The translations under genes and the position numbers were made by a program. Below, piece by piece: positions 1-8,303 of a stretch of DNA of 59,108 nucleotides. Numbering within the stretch: position 1 is the stretch's first letter; each line of letters opens with the position of its first letter. The stretch is from UBA9655 sp964597045 (GTDB lineage: Bacteria; Pseudomonadota; Alphaproteobacteria; UBA9655). Location: positions 1 through 59,108 of the forward strand of contig CAZQWE010000010.1 in the NCBI GenBank assembly GCA_964597045.1, written 5' to 3'. The notes under the pieces are model-generated. The model was not told where the DNA came from. It worked only from the letters and a program-made list of their open reading frames with translations, and did no database searches.

Positions 1-46
1 ATGGTACTTTGGCTTAAGCCACGGAAGAGTAGGTCCCCGCCAGCTT
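1..46 (+). rRNA. rrf: 5S ribosomal RNA, 3' end (partial)
   Basis: The first ~46 bases match the conserved 3' third of alphaproteobacterial 5S rRNA: ATGGTACT, a short CTTAAG-centred hairpin, then GAGAGTAGGTC-like sequence (here GAAGAGTAGGTCCCCGCCAG). The 5' part lies before the window, so an rRNA operon on the + strand ends here. The exact 3' end is estimated. No tRNA and no clear terminator is visible between this and the lipoprotein gene at 235. Identity rests on recalled 5S consensus, not on an alignment. Confidence 0.8.
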
Positions 47-234
47 TCTGTCCCCAACATCTTCTCATTTCTATTTACAGTTAATGTCGTGACTATTTTG
101 CCTCACCCCATTTCATTTTTCGACTGCAAAAACATATTTCTAGTGTCACACTTTGATCATGAGTTATAAATTAATCTTTAAGTTAAAGTTTCAAATAAAG
201 CTTATTCACGCTAATTAAATAACAGGAGTTGCTC

Positions 235-1068
235 ATGAAAAATTCATTATTATCATCAAGCTCAAAGTTGGTTGCGCTCTTCTCACTCATTGCTGTAACA
301 GGCTGTGCGAAGTATCATAGTTGGGTGCTTGATAGTACTCCTGAACCGACCGCACCTTTTAATTGTGCCCTCTACAAAGAATATAAGTGTTTGGGAGATA
401 TTGAAGAAAACAATATGTATGATGAATGTTCTGCCGATTTCTATTATCGTAAAGCAATTTGTGCGAAAGAGAACAAGAATGTCATCCCTACAACACCTGA
501 GAAATGGGATATTGAAGAGGATAGGTTACCCGAACTCCAAGCAGCTCGTTGCCGCTTACTTGCGGCTTTAGATGCAGGTGGTCGCCAAGTTGCACCTTGT
601 GAAGCTGCAGATGCTCAAGCCAGTTTTGATTGCTGGGTTGAACAACAATCTGAAGGATGGCAAATGGATGACATTGCACGCTGCAGAACAAGTTACTATT
701 CAGCCATTGCTGAAGTTGAGTTAAAGCTCATGGGTGGCGTTCTTTCTGTAGCGCCTGCACAAATGATTTTCTTTGATTTTAATAGTTCTCATATCAATAC
801 TGGAAATCATTCAGCCATAGAGGCTGTTGCTGCTATGGCTAAAGGTTCCAAGAAGCACATTCTGCTCATTGGTCGAACAGACAAGATTGGTGATGCAAGA
901 CATAATGAGAATCTTTCTAAATTCAGAGCATTAGCTGTAAAGAAGGAGCTAGTTCGTCGCGGAATTGCACCTCACCTTATCACCGTCAAGGCTGCTGGTG
1001 AAACACCAGGTCCAAACGTAGATACTCATAACAGACGCGTTGATGTGGTGTTTTTAGACGTAAAATAA
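235..1068 (+). CDS. OmpA/Pal-family peptidoglycan-binding lipoprotein
   Basis: This is a 277-residue lipoprotein. The N-terminal hydrophobic signal ends in a lipobox (VTGC), so the mature protein should begin at Cys and be lipid-anchored. The last ~105 residues form an OmpA-like domain: FDFNSS at the first strand, GRTDKIG, then NENLSKFRALAVKKEL and a terminal NRRVDV, the motifs that contact peptidoglycan diaminopimelate in this family. The central ~130 residues are Cys-rich and unassigned. The ATG at 235 was chosen over an upstream TTG at 229 because AGGAG lies six bases before it. It is followed directly by a strong terminator. A tethering role between outer membrane and cell wall is inferred. 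It is not adjacent to tolB, so it may not be the canonical Pal. Confidence 0.85.
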   Translation: MKNSLLSSSSKLVALFSLIAVTGCAKYHSWVLDSTPEPTAPFNCALYKEYKCLGDIEENNMYDECSADFYYRKAICAKENKNVIPTTPEKWDIEEDRLPELQAARCRLLAALDAGGRQVAPCEAADAQASFDCWVEQQSEGWQMDDIARCRTSYYSAIAEVELKLMGGVLSVAPAQMIFFDFNSSHINTGNHSAIEAVAAMAKGSKKHILLIGRTDKIGDARHNENLSKFRALAVKKELVRRGIAPHLITVKAAGETPGPNVDTHNRRVDVVFLDVK

Positions 1069-1085
1069 CTCCTTAAATTATTCTA

Positions 1086-1118
1086 AAAGGGCGTCAATGA
1101 TTTGGCGCCCTTTATTTT
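1086..1118 (+). terminator. Rho-independent terminator after the OmpA-like lipoprotein
   Basis: AAAGGGCG at 1086-1093 pairs with CGCCCTTT at 1106-1113. The stem can extend three more pairs inward, and TTATTTTG follows. It separates the lipoprotein gene from the LysE-family gene. Confidence 0.85.
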
Positions 1119-1141
1119 GTCTAAAGGGAAGTGAATAAAAA

Positions 1142-1780
1142 ATGGAATCGTTTTGTGTGGCTCCTTTTGTTGAAGGCTGCGGAACAGGCGCTGGGTTAAT
1201 TATTGCGATAGGTGCCCAAAATGCTTTTGTACTCAAGCAAGGTATTTTGAAAAATCATGTTTTTATTACAGTTTTTCTTTGTGCATGTTTAGATGCACTA
1301 ATGATAGCCCTTGGAATAGGAGGACTGGGTAGTCTTTTAACCTCAAATATAACACTCCTCGCTATCGCCAAATGGGGAGGGGTTGCCTTTCTTACATATT
1401 ATGGATTCAGATCTTTCCGATCCGTTTTTAAGGATCAAGGGTTGCATTTGGCTCAGGGTTTTGATCGACCAGATTTAAGGATGTCAATCCTTACAACCGT
1501 GGCTGTCTGTCTTCTCAATCCTCACGTCTATTTAGATACGGTGGTTCTTTTAGGGAGTATTGGAGCACAGTTCCCTTACCCCGAACGGTTGTTCTTTGGA
1601 CTTGGAGCAATACTTATGTCCTTTATCTGGTTTTTTGCTTTGGGTTATGGAGCCCGGTACCTTGCCCCCCTCTTCGAAAAACCTAAAGCATGGAAAGTCT
1701 TAGACTTTCTTATTGGGTGTGTCATGTGGGCCATTGCACTATCTTTAGTCTTATGGAAGCAAGACTGTATTTGTCATTAG
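1142..1780 (+). CDS. LysE/ArgO-family amino-acid exporter
   Basis: This 212-residue integral membrane protein has five to six hydrophobic segments. Its N-terminal half carries the LysE-type signature: a small-residue-rich first helix with GAQNAFVLKQG, then a helix with CLDALMIALGIGG, and later CLLNPHVYLDTVVLLGS, where the NPH/D motif is typical of LysE and ArgO (YggA) exporters. Such proteins export basic amino acids from the cytosol; the substrate here is unknown. The ATG at 1142 follows a GGGAAG-like site. Its TAG stop overlaps the stop of the convergent gene on the minus strand. No regulator (LysG/ArgP-type) is adjacent. Confidence 0.88.
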   Translation: MESFCVAPFVEGCGTGAGLIIAIGAQNAFVLKQGILKNHVFITVFLCACLDALMIALGIGGLGSLLTSNITLLAIAKWGGVAFLTYYGFRSFRSVFKDQGLHLAQGFDRPDLRMSILTTVAVCLLNPHVYLDTVVLLGSIGAQFPYPERLFFGLGAILMSFIWFFALGYGARYLAPLFEKPKAWKVLDFLIGCVMWAIALSLVLWKQDCICH

Positions 1781-2739
1781 TTGAGTCTTCTGATTCGATC
1801 AACCTTCTCTACCGGTAAGTCTTCAACTGAAACTGGGTTTATTTCGTCTTTCTTATTAACGTAGAGAACGTCTCTTATTTTTTCGGCTAGCTCTAACACA
1901 TGTCCCTGCTTCATAAAGTATATTACAAATACACTTTTATTATCATCCTGTTTTTTTATTTGAATTGAGTGGATCTTAAAATGATTATCCACAAGTTTTT
2001 TTAATACATTTTGGAATTCAGTTTCTTCACTATCCAAAATACCAACGATCCCAGCTTGTTTGTTAGATCCTAAGAAGGCAATCCAAGAAGGCCATTCACG
2101 ATTTGGATTTATAGGGTCAATCCCTTGGGGCGTTAAATCCTTCACAAAAATCTTATAAACCCCATCCTTAAGTTGTCCCCTGGTTTTCAAGACACCTTCG
2201 ACGTTTGTAAAGTCTATAGAGGTTTTCTGAGGATCGAGATCTCCTATATGCATTGAGGAAGAAGTGAACATTCTTGACTTTTTAATACCTTCGATTACTT
2301 TTCCGAATGAAGTTCCAAGATCTTTTAAAGTTCCCGTTTTTTTGATTTGAAGCGTATAGATCTTAGGTGTGGCAAACATATAAGGATTATTCAGGCTTAT
2401 AACTTCAAAATTATTGTCAATGACTGTTTTCAAAATGGAGTTCACTTGACTTTCAAATAAGACTAAATCACCTATAACTTCTGAATCTTTCTCCTTTGTT
2501 TTAAATGTGGCTGTGGAAGCAAGGCCAAGGGAAGGATTCAATTTTATTCCCATGGAACTTACTTTGATATCTTTATGAGGAACGGAAATGATAAAATTCC
2601 CCTCATCATCAAATTTACCCAGAACTCCAGTTAGATTTTCAATTTGCTTGTAATCAACGATATCACCCTTGTTTGCCCTTAAAGGAAGAAGATAGAAGGT
2701 TAACAATATGAGCGTCAAAATCAGAGTCTTTTCTTTCAC
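1777..2739 (-). CDS. Secreted protein with two DUF1259 (LppY/LpqO-like) repeats
   Basis: The product is 320 residues with an N-terminal signal peptide ending near LRANKG. Residues ~35-150 follow the DUF1259 pattern: LTGVLGKF, VPHKDIKVSSMGIKL, PSLGLAS, GDLVLFESQVNSILKTVIDNNFEV, and an HNH-like position here replaced by NNPY. Residues ~180-305 repeat the pattern in degraded form (VEGVLKTRG to GILDSEETEFQNVLKKLVDNHFKI). The usual HNHF histidines are absent in both halves, so any metal-dependent activity may be lost. Function is unknown for the family. It lies downstream of the rod operon on the same strand, 25 bases from rodA, and may be cotranscribed. Family assignment is from recalled motifs. 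Confidence 0.7.
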   Translation of the reverse strand: MKEKTLILTLILLTFYLLPLRANKGDIVDYKQIENLTGVLGKFDDEGNFIISVPHKDIKVSSMGIKLNPSLGLASTATFKTKEKDSEVIGDLVLFESQVNSILKTVIDNNFEVISLNNPYMFATPKIYTLQIKKTGTLKDLGTSFGKVIEGIKKSRMFTSSSMHIGDLDPQKTSIDFTNVEGVLKTRGQLKDGVYKIFVKDLTPQGIDPINPNREWPSWIAFLGSNKQAGIVGILDSEETEFQNVLKKLVDNHFKIHSIQIKKQDDNKSVFVIYFMKQGHVLELAEKIRDVLYVNKKDEINPVSVEDLPVEKVDRIRRLN

Positions 2740-2764
2740 GGTACAATTTCCTTTTTTTAATTAT

Positions 2765-3892
2765 TTATATCATTCCAATTGTAAGTCTAGGGATTTTTAG
2801 GGTTTTGTGAAGTCCAACATTCAGTAAAAAACCAAAGCCCATTAGTAAGGTTAACATAGCCGTACCACCATAAGAGACGAGTGGCAAGGGAACGCCCACG
2901 ACAGGAACAAGGCCCATAACCATAGCTATGTTGATAAAAACATAAAGAAAGAAAGTCATTGTCATCCCCATAGCAACATATCTTCCAAATGCATTTTGTG
3001 TTGTCATGACAATTTTATAGCACATAAGAATCAAACCTGAATAAAGGAGGATGAGGAGAGAGCCCCCAAAGAATCCCCATTCCTCACAGAATAAAGTAAA
3101 AATAAAATCCGTTTGTTTTTCGGGTAAAAAATTTAAGGAAGCTTGTGTTCCTTGCATGTAACCTTTACCCCAAAGACCACCAGACCCTAGGGCAATCTTT
3201 GATTGAGTGATATGATATCCTTTTCCTAAAGCATCTTTGCCGGGATCAAAGAAGGTCAGTATTCTGTCTTTCTGGTACTCATGAAGTAAGCTCCATAGGA
3301 TAGGAAGGCACGCACCCGCAGCCATAATGGCAGCGCCAAAATACCAAAGCCTTACGCCTGCAACAAAAAAAATACCTCCTCCCACCATCAACAATATCAT
3401 TGCTGTTCCTAAGTCAGGCTGACGACAAACAAGCAAGACTGGCAAGAGAATCAATCCTGCTGGGATAAGTAGTTTTTTTAGAGTCAACGGTAGTGTTTGA
3501 CTATGAAAGTACCGTGCAAGGGCCATCACGAGAGCAATTTTCATAAGTTCTGACGGTTGTAGTTGAATAACGTATAGATCAATCCATCTTTCTGCACCTT
3601 TCCCAACAAAGCCAGTGAATTCAACACCACATAAAAGAAGGAGGGATACCCCATAAAATATATAGGATCCCTGGAGCCACCAGCGAAGATCGATTAGAGC
3701 TATCGTGATCATAACAATCATGCCGACACAGAAGCGAATAACTTGTTTAAAGGCCCAAGGATGAATATCCCCTCCTGCTGCAGATATAAGGAGTCCCCAT
3801 CCAATAGCTGAAATTAAAATAATAAGAAAAACAATTCCCCAATTCAGGGAACTCATTTTTTGAATGATGGAAGTTGGGAGCGCTGATTTCAT
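2765..3892 (-). CDS. rodA: Rod-shape peptidoglycan glycosyltransferase RodA
   Basis: This is a 375-residue SEDS-family polytopic protein with about ten membrane helices. It polymerises lipid II into glycan strands in the elongasome, in partnership with PBP2. Family motifs visible include GKGAERWIDL, the QPSELMKIALV loop, CRQPDLGTAMIL, and the late GVPLPLVSYGGTAMLT segment that marks RodA/FtsW proteins. Length is normal. Its ATG overlaps the stop of the PBP2 gene by four bases (ATGA), so translation is coupled. It is the last cell-shape gene in the mreBCD-mrdA-rodA operon. Confidence 0.96.
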   Translation of the reverse strand: MKSALPTSIIQKMSSLNWGIVFLIILISAIGWGLLISAAGGDIHPWAFKQVIRFCVGMIVMITIALIDLRWWLQGSYIFYGVSLLLLCGVEFTGFVGKGAERWIDLYVIQLQPSELMKIALVMALARYFHSQTLPLTLKKLLIPAGLILLPVLLVCRQPDLGTAMILLMVGGGIFFVAGVRLWYFGAAIMAAGACLPILWSLLHEYQKDRILTFFDPGKDALGKGYHITQSKIALGSGGLWGKGYMQGTQASLNFLPEKQTDFIFTLFCEEWGFFGGSLLILLYSGLILMCYKIVMTTQNAFGRYVAMGMTMTFFLYVFINIAMVMGLVPVVGVPLPLVSYGGTAMLTLLMGFGFLLNVGLHKTLKIPRLTIGMI

Positions 3893-5706
3893 GGTGTTGT
3901 GTCACTTGGACCATTGTGGACTTGCTCTCGCTCTAACAATTGAGCTTTAAGCAAAACATCGCGAGCAACTTGAACAGCCGGTCCAGATCCACCTGCATGC
4001 TCAATCACAACAGCTATTGCATATTTTGGATCTTGAAGGGGAGCATACCCAATAAATATAGCATGTTCTCTATATTTCCAGTCTAGATGGTGGGTCTTTG
4101 TTAGTCCCGCTTTACGTTGTTCCATTGTAATTCGTCTGACTTGACTTGTACCCGTTTTTCCCGACATCTCAAATCCTTCTTGCTGGATACGATTACGATA
4201 AGCCGTACCTGAAGGTAAATTCGTAACCATATTTGCGGCTTCCAAAATGGTTAGAATATGTTCTTTCTTATAGGGTAACTCTGGAAAATGAAACTCAGAA
4301 TTTAGCTCAAGGCGAGCATCCATTCTCTTCCCGCTCACAAGCCTTGCCATCGAAACAGCAAGCTCAAGAGGTGTTGAAAGCATATATCCCTGGCCTATAC
4401 TTGTCATAATTGTATCGCTCACTGTCCACCTTTGATTTTTATGCTCTTGCTTCCATTCCTTTGTAGGGACAAGTCCTTTCTTATTTTGAGGGAAGCCCTC
4501 GAGTCCACCTTCACCAATTCCCATTGTCGTTAAGACTTCGGACATAAGATCTATACCCATTTTTTTTGCAATTTCATAAAAGAAGACATCACATGATTCT
4601 GTGATTGCCCGTGTAACAGTCACAGGTCCATGACAATGCATACAATGAAATTTATGATTACCAACAGTAACATAACCAGGACAATGAATAATTGTATTCT
4701 TATCGATAATCCCTGCTTCAAGGGCAGCTAGGGCGACAAAGAGTTTTACCGTAGATCCCGGTGCATACCTTCCAGATAAGGCCTTATTTGTCATGGGAAC
4801 ATAAGGATTGTCACGGAGTTCATTCCAATCTTTATGGGTGATACCTTGAGGAAACAAATTTGGATCAAAGGAGGGTGTTGAAGCGAGTGCAAGAATCTCT
4901 CCTGTTGGAATATGGATTAAAGCAACAGAGCCACTCAAATGATTTTCAAGGATGTCTTGGGCAAATGCTTGTAAACGAGAATCGATGCTTAAATGAATAT
5001 CATCACCTGAAAGACTGGGTGTCTGATGAAGCTCGCGTACAATTTTACGCTTTGCGTTGACTTCAAATGCACTATGTCCAGGGGACCCTCTTAAACGATT
5101 ATCATAAAATTTCTCAACACCATTTTTACCGACTTTAAGTCCAGCAATAGTGAGCATGGGGTCATCTTCTTGTTCTTGGAGAGAAGGAGAAGCCACATAT
5201 CCAATCAAATGAGCTCCCTTTAGATTTTCTGGATAAGTTCTATGAGAGCCAATTTCGATGATTAAGCCTGGCAGGTCACTTGAGTGAAGCTCGACTTTAG
5301 AAACTTCTGCCCATGTTAGATTGTCTTTGACAATGATCGTGTCGAGTCCCTTTTTTTTATGAATTAAATTCAAAGCAGCTTCTTTTTCCTCTGTTGCTAA
5401 TGGAATAAGAGTCGAAAGAGTTGCCAGGGTTTCTTCAAGCTCATCTCTTTTTTCAGTCAAGAGAACGATTCTGAATCGACTTTCATTATGAGAAAGTGGG
5501 ATATTGTTCCGATCAAAGATATGTCCACGTGAAGGCACAAGAGGTCGTGTTGCCATTCGATTGCCTTCAGCCAATAAGTTATAATAGGGTCCTTCAATGA
5601 TCTGTAGGTAATACATACGACCCATTAAAATGAGAACAAGACAGAATTGAAAGACAGCAATGCAGATAGTTCTGCGTAGAAATTGGGTACTTTCTCGTTC
5701 AGACAT
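3889..5706 (-). CDS. mrdA: Penicillin-binding protein 2 (elongasome transpeptidase)
   Basis: The product has 605 residues. An N-terminal membrane anchor (~14-34) is followed by a pedestal/dimerisation domain and a class B transpeptidase domain. The active-site triad is intact: APGSTVKLF (SxxK serine and lysine), ESCDVFFYEI in place of SxN as usual in PBP2, and SGKTGTSQV (KTG). A four-Cys stretch (CPGYVTVGNHKFHCMHCHG) lies between SxxK and SxD, a feature of proteobacterial PBP2 that can bind zinc. The protein crosslinks peptidoglycan during elongation. The gene overlaps mreD by eight bases and rodA by four. Confidence 0.96.
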   Translation of the reverse strand: MSERESTQFLRRTICIAVFQFCLVLILMGRMYYLQIIEGPYYNLLAEGNRMATRPLVPSRGHIFDRNNIPLSHNESRFRIVLLTEKRDELEETLATLSTLIPLATEEKEAALNLIHKKKGLDTIIVKDNLTWAEVSKVELHSSDLPGLIIEIGSHRTYPENLKGAHLIGYVASPSLQEQEDDPMLTIAGLKVGKNGVEKFYDNRLRGSPGHSAFEVNAKRKIVRELHQTPSLSGDDIHLSIDSRLQAFAQDILENHLSGSVALIHIPTGEILALASTPSFDPNLFPQGITHKDWNELRDNPYVPMTNKALSGRYAPGSTVKLFVALAALEAGIIDKNTIIHCPGYVTVGNHKFHCMHCHGPVTVTRAITESCDVFFYEIAKKMGIDLMSEVLTTMGIGEGGLEGFPQNKKGLVPTKEWKQEHKNQRWTVSDTIMTSIGQGYMLSTPLELAVSMARLVSGKRMDARLELNSEFHFPELPYKKEHILTILEAANMVTNLPSGTAYRNRIQQEGFEMSGKTGTSQVRRITMEQRKAGLTKTHHLDWKYREHAIFIGYAPLQDPKYAIAVVIEHAGGSGPAVQVARDVLLKAQLLEREQVHNGPSDTTP

Positions 5707-6169
5707 GTTTTTGAATCCTCACGTGAAATTGGCTAAGTGTCCAAGAGACAAGAGGATACAAGATGACGCCGTACAGCCAAGAGAGAAGCAATGAGATTCC
5801 ACATCTTGATAATAAACAAAATAAACAAATATAAGCTAAGCTATAAATACAAAAGGTTCCCCAGGTTAATAAAAAATTGTGAGGGCTTAGGTAGGGCCTC
5901 ATATAGGAGCTAAGGAATGCACTCGAGATAAGAAGAAGAGATGTAAGCCCTAACTCATGTCCTAAGAGTCCATCATAATAAAGACCAATGATAAATAAAC
6001 ACCATAATGGTAATAAATCAGGCCTGAAAATGAGCCAGTAAAAAATGGGGATAAGAAAAAGAGCGGGTAAGAGAGGATATTCGCCAAACCTAAGCAAACA
6101 GCCTCCAAGGACCATTACTAGGACTGTGAGACATGGAATAAGGTTAAAGAGAGGAGACAGAAGTTTCAT
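5699..6169 (-). CDS. mreD: Rod shape-determining membrane protein MreD
   Basis: This is a 156-residue, very hydrophobic protein with five or six predicted membrane helices. MreD is poorly conserved in sequence, so the call rests mainly on its place between mreC and mrdA, its length and its hydrophobicity profile, including the acidic/aromatic loop FRPDLLPLWCLFIIGLYYDGL typical of MreD (D/P then DxL). It forms the membrane part of the elongasome with MreC. It overlaps mreC by four bases and mrdA by eight, so it is translationally coupled to both. Confidence 0.85.
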   Translation of the reverse strand: MKLLSPLFNLIPCLTVLVMVLGGCLLRFGEYPLLPALFLIPIFYWLIFRPDLLPLWCLFIIGLYYDGLLGHELGLTSLLLISSAFLSSYMRPYLSPHNFLLTWGTFCIYSLAYICLFCLLSRCGISLLLSWLYGVILYPLVSWTLSQFHVRIQKHV

Positions 6170-7059
6170 TCGCCCTCCTTAGCAGCTGCCAGCTCCTCAG
6201 TATAAGTATCTGAAATAGGCTCAAGAACATGAACCCATTCTAACTTTTGAAACGGCGCATAAGGGCGAATACTTATTTTATCACCCGTAACCTTATCAAC
6301 AATACCCACGGGTATTCCTGGAGGAAATATACCTCCTAAGCCTGATGTTACAACTGCCTCTCCTAAAACGATTTTTCGGGGATCAACAACATAGACAAGA
6401 GCAGGGAAAAATGAACCATCTCCAACGAGAATCGCCATTTGATCAGAAGTTGCAGTTTTGACTGGAATTTTTGAGTTAATATCATTGAGGAGAAGAACCC
6501 GTGACACAAAATTTCCTACTTTTTCAAGTCTTCCTACAATCCCTTCGGGTGAGATCACAGCTTGATTTCTTTCAAGTCCATCGCTTTCTCCTGCCTTAAC
6601 AAGAAAAAAATGGTGCAAGCCATCGTAAGGACTAGAAATGATGGGTACTGTATGTTTTTTGTAATCCAAATTGACAGGGATTTTGAGCGTTTTTTTTAAC
6701 TCTTTGTTTTCGTATTCAGCTTGGCTCAAAGTTTGTAATTCCCATTTCAACTCTTCATTTTCTTTTATTAAACGATCGTATTCATTTTTAAGATTGGCAT
6801 AGGTTTTAGTCTCCTTAATGAGAGAGTTCGCTTCATGAAAAGGGCTTATAAAGAAGCTTTGAATGATAGCTGAACTTTCAAATACGAACTGTTGAAAGTT
6901 GAGATAAAAAGGTTGGTATAGCCTTAATGCAGATCCAACGATCAAGAGAATAGAAAAGGTGAAAACCAAGCTCAATCGCCACCTTTGGAAGCGGGATGGA
7001 TAAGGATTAGCTGTTGGCTTTATGGGGCCTGGCTTCTTATGACGGATGAAAAGCGCCAC
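6166..7059 (-). CDS. mreC: Rod shape-determining protein MreC
   Basis: The 297-residue bitopic protein has a cytosolic N terminus with basic residues, one membrane helix at ~30-50 and a periplasmic coiled coil at ~75-115 (NEYDRLIKENEELKWELQTL). The MreC beta-barrel domains follow: SSPYDGLHHFFLVKAGESDGL, then GIVGRLEKVGNFVSRVLLLND and GLGGIFPPGIPVGIVDKV, all family hallmarks. It scaffolds PBP2 and RodA and links them to MreB. The start lies 11 bases downstream of the mreB stop, and its end overlaps mreD. Confidence 0.95.
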   Translation of the reverse strand: MALFIRHKKPGPIKPTANPYPSRFQRWRLSLVFTFSILLIVGSALRLYQPFYLNFQQFVFESSAIIQSFFISPFHEANSLIKETKTYANLKNEYDRLIKENEELKWELQTLSQAEYENKELKKTLKIPVNLDYKKHTVPIISSPYDGLHHFFLVKAGESDGLERNQAVISPEGIVGRLEKVGNFVSRVLLLNDINSKIPVKTATSDQMAILVGDGSFFPALVYVVDPRKIVLGEAVVTSGLGGIFPPGIPVGIVDKVTGDKISIRPYAPFQKLEWVHVLEPISDTYTEELAAAKEGE

Positions 7060-7070
7060 ACGTTTTGCTC

Positions 7071-8111
7071 CTACATGCTAATCAGCACATTCTTGTGATG
7101 ATTCATCATATCAAGGGCTTTGCCTGTTCCATGAGCGACGCAAGAAAGAGCATCCTCAGCAACAATGACAGGAAGACCGGTGGCCTCTCGAAGAACAATA
7201 TCGAGATTCTTTAACAGTGACCCACCCCCTGTTAATACGATTCCTCTATCAACAATATCAGCGGCGAGTTCAGGAGCTGTATTTTCAAGAGCAAGTTTAA
7301 CGCCTTCAACGATAGCTGCAATGGGTTCATTCAAACTTTCTGCAATCTGACGTTCTGAAATGGATATTTCCTTTGGGACTCCATGGAGGAGATCTCGGCC
7401 TTTGAGTTCCATGGTTTGACCATCGCTTCCATCCCGCGGAGCCATGGCTGACCCAATTCCTTTTTTAATACGTTCAGCACTGGCTTCACCAATCAATAGG
7501 TTGTGCTGACGACGAATGAAGCTAATAATGGATTCATCCATTTTGTCGCCTCCAATTCTAACTGAACGAGAATAAACAATTCCGCCAAGGGAGAGGACTG
7601 CAACCTCAGTTGTTCCGCCTCCAATATCAACAACCATAGATCCTGTTGGTTCTGTGACAGGAAGGCCTGCACCAATAGCTGCTGCCATGGGCTCCTCAAT
7701 GAGATAAACACTTCTGGCACCTGCACTCTCTGCAGACTCTTGAATGGCACGACGCTCAACAGCTGTGGAGCCTGAAGGGACACAAATAATCACTCTTGGA
7801 CTAATGAAGCTCCGCCGTTTATGGACTTTTTGCATGAAGTATTTGATCATTTCTTCCGCAACTTCAAAGTCGGCAATGACCCCTTCTCTTAAAGGGCGAA
7901 TGGCTTGGATATTACCAGGAGTACGTCCAACCATGAGCTTTGCTTCTTCGCCGACAGCCAGAACTTGCTTTTTATCTCGAGAAGTTGAAATTGCGACAAC
8001 AGAGGGTTCATTGAGAACGATTCCTTGACCCTTGACATAAACAAGTGTGTTCGCTGTTCCTAAGTCAATGGCCATATCGGAAGAAAGGGCACCAAGCATT
8101 TTTGAAAACAT
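7071..8111 (-). CDS. mreB: Actin-like cell-shape protein MreB
   Basis: At 346 residues this is a full-length bacterial actin. The phosphate-1 loop DLGTANTLVYVKGQGIVLNEPS, the connector EEPMAAAIGAGLPV, phosphate-2 VDIGGGTTEVAVLSLGG and the adenosine loop VLTGGGSLLKNLD are all present. MreB polymers on the inner membrane position the elongasome. The start at 8111 is preceded on the minus strand by GGAG about nine bases upstream. It heads the mreBCD-mrdA-rodA operon, and its upstream region is shared with the divergent hemC gene and contains a parS site. Confidence 0.97.
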   Translation of the reverse strand: MFSKMLGALSSDMAIDLGTANTLVYVKGQGIVLNEPSVVAISTSRDKKQVLAVGEEAKLMVGRTPGNIQAIRPLREGVIADFEVAEEMIKYFMQKVHKRRSFISPRVIICVPSGSTAVERRAIQESAESAGARSVYLIEEPMAAAIGAGLPVTEPTGSMVVDIGGGTTEVAVLSLGGIVYSRSVRIGGDKMDESIISFIRRQHNLLIGEASAERIKKGIGSAMAPRDGSDGQTMELKGRDLLHGVPKEISISERQIAESLNEPIAAIVEGVKLALENTAPELAADIVDRGIVLTGGGSLLKNLDIVLREATGLPVIVAEDALSCVAHGTGKALDMMNHHKNVLISM

Positions 8112-8237
8112 TTTATTAACTCCATATGATGAGTTGGAAATAGAGATCTATTCTTTAGCATACTCTTTTCATCTGCACACCATTTTTTCGATGTATGAGT
8201 AAAAGATTGTTTTCGTTGTGAAGTTTTTAGTTCATAG

Positions 8238-8253
8238 TGTTTCACGTGAAACA
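8238..8253. promoter_or_regulatory. parS: parS centromere site (ParB binding)
   Basis: The 16-base sequence TGTTTCACGTGAAACA is a perfect palindrome and identical to the canonical bacterial parS consensus bound by ParB/Spo0J. It sits in the mreB-hemC intergenic region. An identical site is found inside dapD. parS sites cluster near the replication origin in most bacteria, so this is positional evidence for an origin-proximal window. The parAB genes are not in view. Confidence 0.92.
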
Positions 8254-8264
8254 TTTACAAGAAT

Positions 8265-8294
8265 TTATAGCCAAACTAAACCTCAGCCTATAAT
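8265..8294 (+). promoter_or_regulatory. Putative hemC promoter close to the start codon
   Basis: A perfect TATAAT lies at 8289-8294, only nine bases before the hemC ATG. The -35 region is weak (TTATAG at 8265-8270, spacer 18). Transcription would begin within a few bases of the start codon, giving an almost leaderless mRNA. No convincing Shine-Dalgarno is present. Confidence 0.5.
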
Positions 8295-8303
8295 ATCAGG
8301 CCC

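Noticed and set aside
47..234. tRNA or terminator after the 5S rRNA
   Set aside because: No cloverleaf and no stem followed by a T run could be found in this stretch.
5712..5730. CCTCACGTGAAATTG resembling parS
   Set aside because: Only the CACGTGAAA core matches; about 10 of 16 positions agree, and it lies within the mreD coding end.
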